From Candidatus Methanomethylophilaceae archaeon (GTDB lineage Archaea; Thermoplasmatota; Thermoplasmata; Methanomassiliicoccales; Methanomethylophilaceae), in NCBI GenBank assembly GCA_017455785.1, contig JAFSYZ010000290.1, positions 1 through 8,929 of the forward strand: a stretch of 8,929 nt of DNA, written 5' to 3'. The position numbers were made by a program, and so were the translations under genes. A model generated the notes under the pieces. The model made no database searches, was not told where the DNA came from, and was given only the letters and a program-made list of their open reading frames with translations. Within the stretch, counting starts at the first letter, position 1. Every line of letters begins with the position of its first letter. Positions 6,583 through 8,929 of the stretch are shown in pieces.

Positions 6583-6613
6583 GTAACGGTGTCTCTGGCA
6601 CCGTCACAGTGAC
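6583..6613. repeat. Overlapping inverted repeats between the tRNA and ABC transporter promoters
   Basis: GTAACGGTG (6583-6591) and CACCGTCAC (6599-6607) form inverted 9-base arms with one mismatch around a 7-base spacer. GTCACAGTGAC (6603-6613) is a perfect palindrome around a central A and overlaps the right arm. GTTATCGTAAC (6577-6587) is a shorter palindrome at the left. All lie between the back-to-back TATA boxes at 6571-6577 and 6629-6634, a good position for a regulator binding site. Confidence 0.45.
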
Positions 6614-6628
6614 AATCATAGCCAAACC

Positions 6629-6634
6629 AATATA
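6629..6634 (+). promoter_or_regulatory. Candidate TATA box of the ABC transporter operon
   Basis: AATATA preceded by an A/C-rich stretch (AAACC). A start near 6657 would give a leader of about 22 bases holding AGGTGA at 6670-6675, 4 bases before the ATG at 6680. A second AT-rich patch at 6657-6660 is too close to the gene to serve. Confidence 0.45.
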
Positions 6635-6679
6635 GGTGCATGCCCATTTCTTCGACTATAATCAGGTACAGGTGAACTC

Positions 6680-7399
6680 ATGGAAGCTCTATCGGTCAAC
6701 GATGTCCATAAGATGTACGGGGAACGGGAGGCCGTCAAAGGTGTGTCGTTCTCGGTCAAGGAGGGCGAGATTTTCGGTCTGATCGGTCCCAACGGGGCAG
6801 GGAAGACCACCACCCTCAGGATGATATCCACGTTGTTGAGCATATCATCGGGTGAGATCAAGGTCTACGGGAAGGATGTGACGACTGAATCGTCAGAGGT
6901 AAGGAAGATGATCAGTTATCTGCCGGAGGATGCGGGTGCTTATAAGGACCTCACAGGGAGGCAGTACCTCAACTTCATGGCCAACTTCTTTGCCGACGGA
7001 AAGGAACAGGAGGAAATGGTCGCCAAGGGTATAGAGATCTCCAAGCTCGGTGAGAGAATAGACTCCAAGGTGAGCACTTACAGTAAGGGTATGATGCGCC
7101 GCCTGCTGATCTCGAGAGCCATCATGCCTAATCCGAAACTTGCGATCCTGGACGAGGTCACATCCGGATTGGATGTGGTCAACGCATTCGAGGTAAGGGA
7201 GATCATCCGCGACATATCCAGAAGCGGTGTGTCGATCATCATCTCATCGCACAACATGTTCGAGGTGGAGCTGTTGTGCGAGAGGGTCGCGATGATAAAC
7301 GACGGACGTGTGGTCCTTGAAGGTACCCCCAAAGAGCTCATGGAAAGGTATTCCGCTTCCAATCTGGAAGAGGTGTTCGTAAAGGCGGTGAAGGAATGA
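6680..7399 (+). CDS. ABC transporter ATP-binding protein, NatA/CcmA-like
   Basis: The ATPase subunit of an ABC-2 type exporter, working at the inner face of the membrane with the permease encoded next. The 239 residues contain Walker A GPNGAGKTT at 36-44, a Q-loop region YLPED at 80-84 with Glu83 in place of the usual Gln, a signature YSKGM at 134-138 (variant of LSGGQ), Walker B LAILDE at 154-159, D-loop SGLD at 162-165 and the switch histidine His191 in SSH. These variants are common in NatA-like ATPases, so the protein should be active. The start is supported by AGGTGA 4 bases ahead. Its stop overlaps the permease start as ATGA, giving a two-gene operon. The substrate is unknown; Na+ export, drug or peptide export and self-protection are all possible for the family. 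Confidence 0.94.
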   Translation: MEALSVNDVHKMYGEREAVKGVSFSVKEGEIFGLIGPNGAGKTTTLRMISTLLSISSGEIKVYGKDVTTESSEVRKMISYLPEDAGAYKDLTGRQYLNFMANFFADGKEQEEMVAKGIEISKLGERIDSKVSTYSKGMMRRLLISRAIMPNPKLAILDEVTSGLDVVNAFEVREIIRDISRSGVSIIISSHNMFEVELLCERVAMINDGRVVLEGTPKELMERYSASNLEEVFVKAVKE

Positions 7400-8745
7400 A
7401 CCATCTGTTGAATCTCATCAAGAAGGAGCTTAGGGAACTCATCACACCCGCTTCCATGATGCCTGTGATCGTCGTGATGATCATGTTCATCGCCTTGGGG
7501 ACCATGATGGGTTCCGAGATATCCGAGAAGACCAGCCTCCAGCCTGTGGGTTACATAGATATGACCAACGAGCCCGGAGGATACGCCGATTCAGCTCTGA
7601 CATACCTTGCGTATTACTACGAGGAGGTGTACCAGGTGGATCCTTCGGAGTATCTGAAGGACATCAGTTCCGATGTATCCGAGGCGGATTTCGAGAAATC
7701 ACTGTACGATGCGATGATCAACAACAAGGTCAGTACGGCCCTGTACATCGACAAGGATTTCAACACCCATATCGCCAATTGGGAGACGGAGAAGGCCGAG
7801 ATCAAGGTATTCTACGCCCAGGAGGACACAGGTGTGTTCAGTTCACTCTCCACCGCATACGGTACCGAAGCCGTATCGGTGATCAACAGGAGTGTTATGA
7901 ACGAACTCCTGGAGGAGAACACCACGCTCACACCCATACAGATATCTTCGATCGAGTCTTCGTGCTATTACAGCAACTACACCTATCTGAAGGGACAGCT
8001 GCATGAAAACGTCACGCCCGACAAGGTCTATGGAGCGATCAGCAGTCAGACCACGTTCGTACCGATCATAATAATGTTGGTGATAGTCATGATCGGAAGC
8101 ATCATCATCTCCTCTATCGGAAACGAGAAGGAGAACAAGACGCTGGAGACGTTGTTGACATTACCGATCAACAGGACCACGATCGTCACTGGTAAACTGA
8201 TAGGTTCCGCCATAGCCGGATTGGTCATGTGCGCATTCTACATGGTTGGTATGTACTTCTACATCAACGGCATGTCCATCACGAAGGGTGGATTGACAGT
8301 GGATGATCTCGGCATATCTCTGGGAATCGTGGATTGGCTGATCGTCGCGGCAATGATGTTCCTGACGATCATGTGCGCATTGGGCATCTGTATGTTGTTG
8401 GGAGCTTTCGCGAAGAACTACAAGACCGCTCAGATGTACCTCATGCCCGTCAGCGCATTGGCGGTCATCCCGATGTTCGTGACCATGTTCGCCAACTACT
8501 TTGCGCTGCCGCCTGTGATCCAGGGATTGTTGTTTGTCATTCCGTTCACGCATCCGATGATGGTGATACAGAACCTGATGTTCGATGAGTACGCACTCGT
8601 ATACGCAGGATTGGCATATGTCGCCATATTCGCGGTGGTCATCGTCTTCCTCACCGTCAAACTGTACAAGTCGGACATACTGCTGACAGGTATGACCGGT
8701 AAGTATGCGAAACTGTTCAGTAAGCAGAAGGAAACCGAACAGTAA
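7396..8745 (+). CDS. ABC-2 type transporter permease, NatB-like
   Basis: The membrane subunit of the exporter, 449 residues. One hydrophobic helix at about 18-38 is followed by a large extracytoplasmic domain at about 40-218. Hydrophobic segments then lie near 221-241, 269-289, 311-338, 347-369, 374-395 and 400-421. NEKENKTLETLLTLP (243-257) with GK at 266-267 is the conserved cytoplasmic coupling segment typical of NatB and ABC2_membrane_3 permeases. The outer domain has four N-X-S/T sequons (NRS, NTT, NYT, NVT), so it may be glycosylated. The ATG at 7396 overlaps the ATPase stop and has GGTGA at 7387-7391, 4 bases away, so the subunits are probably made in step. The C-terminus is short and basic. 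The substrate cannot be assigned. No third subunit or regulator gene lies within the window. Confidence 0.93.
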   Translation: MNHLLNLIKKELRELITPASMMPVIVVMIMFIALGTMMGSEISEKTSLQPVGYIDMTNEPGGYADSALTYLAYYYEEVYQVDPSEYLKDISSDVSEADFEKSLYDAMINNKVSTALYIDKDFNTHIANWETEKAEIKVFYAQEDTGVFSSLSTAYGTEAVSVINRSVMNELLEENTTLTPIQISSIESSCYYSNYTYLKGQLHENVTPDKVYGAISSQTTFVPIIIMLVIVMIGSIIISSIGNEKENKTLETLLTLPINRTTIVTGKLIGSAIAGLVMCAFYMVGMYFYINGMSITKGGLTVDDLGISLGIVDWLIVAAMMFLTIMCALGICMLLGAFAKNYKTAQMYLMPVSALAVIPMFVTMFANYFALPPVIQGLLFVIPFTHPMMVIQNLMFDEYALVYAGLAYVAIFAVVIVFLTVKLYKSDILLTGMTGKYAKLFSKQKETEQ

Positions 8746-8754
8746 AACCATTTC

Positions 8755-8772
8755 CGGGGCCGGAAGGCCCCG
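8755..8772 (+). terminator. GC-rich stem-loop after the ABC permease
   Basis: CGGGGCC (8755-8761) and GGCCCCG (8766-8772) form a perfect 7-base stem around GGAA, a GNRA-type tetraloop, 9 bases after the stop codon. No clear oligo-T follows, so it may protect the mRNA 3' end rather than terminate by itself. Confidence 0.5.
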
Positions 8773-8800
8773 TGGATATTTCTGAAATCTTGATCGATAG

Positions 8801-8815
8801 TAGAAGAAAAGAAAG
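8801..8815 (-). terminator. Oligo-T terminator of tRNA-Asn
   Basis: Directly after the tRNA CCA end the minus strand reads through interrupted T runs (CTTTCTTTTCTTCTA), the usual archaeal termination signal. It converges on the permease message from the other strand. Confidence 0.55.
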
Positions 8816-8817
8816 TA

Positions 8818-8893
8818 TGGCGCCGTCGCACGGGATCGAACCGTGGACCTTGTGATTAACAGTCACACGCTCTACCTACTGAGCTACAACGGC
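8818..8893 (-). tRNA. tRNA-Asn (GUU anticodon)
   Basis: A complete cloverleaf: acceptor GCCGTTG with CGACGGC, D stem GCTC/GAGC, perfectly paired anticodon stem TGTGA/TCACA around CTGTTAA (anticodon GTT), T stem CACGG/CCGTG with loop TTCGATC, discriminator G and encoded CCA. No intron. It decodes AAC and AAU. Confidence 0.96.
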
Positions 8894-8918
8894 AGTATTT
8901 GCCAGCAATGAGGGAGAG

Positions 8919-8926
8919 ATATTAAA
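8919..8926 (-). promoter_or_regulatory. TATA box of tRNA-Asn
   Basis: Minus-strand TTTAATAT lies 26-33 bases before the mature tRNA 5' end at 8893, the correct distance for an archaeal tRNA promoter with a very short leader. Confidence 0.65.
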
Positions 8927-8929
8927 GTG

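Noticed and set aside
8161..8751. Long open frame (196 codons) antisense to the ABC permease
   Set aside because: Its His/Asp/Gln/Arg-rich, low-hydrophobic composition is what the complement of a membrane-protein gene gives; no ribosome site and a well supported gene on the other strand.
1..8929. CRISPR array, insertion sequence, prophage or toxin-antitoxin module
   Set aside because: No regularly spaced repeats, transposase or integrase motifs, terminal inverted repeats or small paired genes were seen on either strand.

Overview
The window looks like chromosomal DNA from an archaeon, most likely a euryarchaeote. The evidence is a replication protein A gene paired with the archaea-specific RPA-associated protein, TATA boxes about 25 bases ahead of inferred transcript starts, Shine-Dalgarno sequences of the AGGTGA/GGAGG type, and two tRNA genes with encoded CCA. 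The style (about half GC, short gaps, frequent ATGA overlaps) would suit Thermoplasmata or Methanomassiliicoccales, but that placement is an inference from general impression only.

Layout, left to right: (1) 1-2607, plus strand: two tandem, translationally coupled MscS-family mechanosensitive channel genes. The first is cut by the window edge; the second carries a signal peptide and an extracytoplasmic beta-sandwich domain before the membrane part. (2) 2609-5458, minus strand: a likely operon reading RPA (three OB folds plus a Cys3His zinc motif), RPA-associated protein, a hairpin/oligo-T terminator, then a YdeI/OmdA-family protein. The YdeI gene converges on the second channel gene with one base between the stop codons. 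(3) 5459-5638: divergent promoter region serving RPA and a HAD phosphatase. (4) 5639-6433, plus strand: Cof-type HAD phosphatase. (5) 6462-6538, minus strand: tRNA with CAU anticodon, with its own promoter. (6) 6680-8745, plus strand: a two-gene ABC-2 type exporter resembling NatA/NatB, ending in a GC-rich stem-loop. (7) 8818-8893, minus strand: tRNA-Asn(GUU), with promoter and oligo-T terminator.

Functionally the window combines osmotic protection (channels), single-stranded DNA binding for replication and repair (RPA/RPAP), a housekeeping phosphatase, a membrane exporter and two tRNAs. I see no CRISPR array, insertion sequence, prophage or clear novel defence system. The points most worth checking are the substitutions at the pore-helix hinge of both channels, the left-edge truncation of the first channel, the terminator that overlaps the RPAP stop codon, inverted repeats around two promoters, and an anticodon-stem mismatch in the CAU tRNA.
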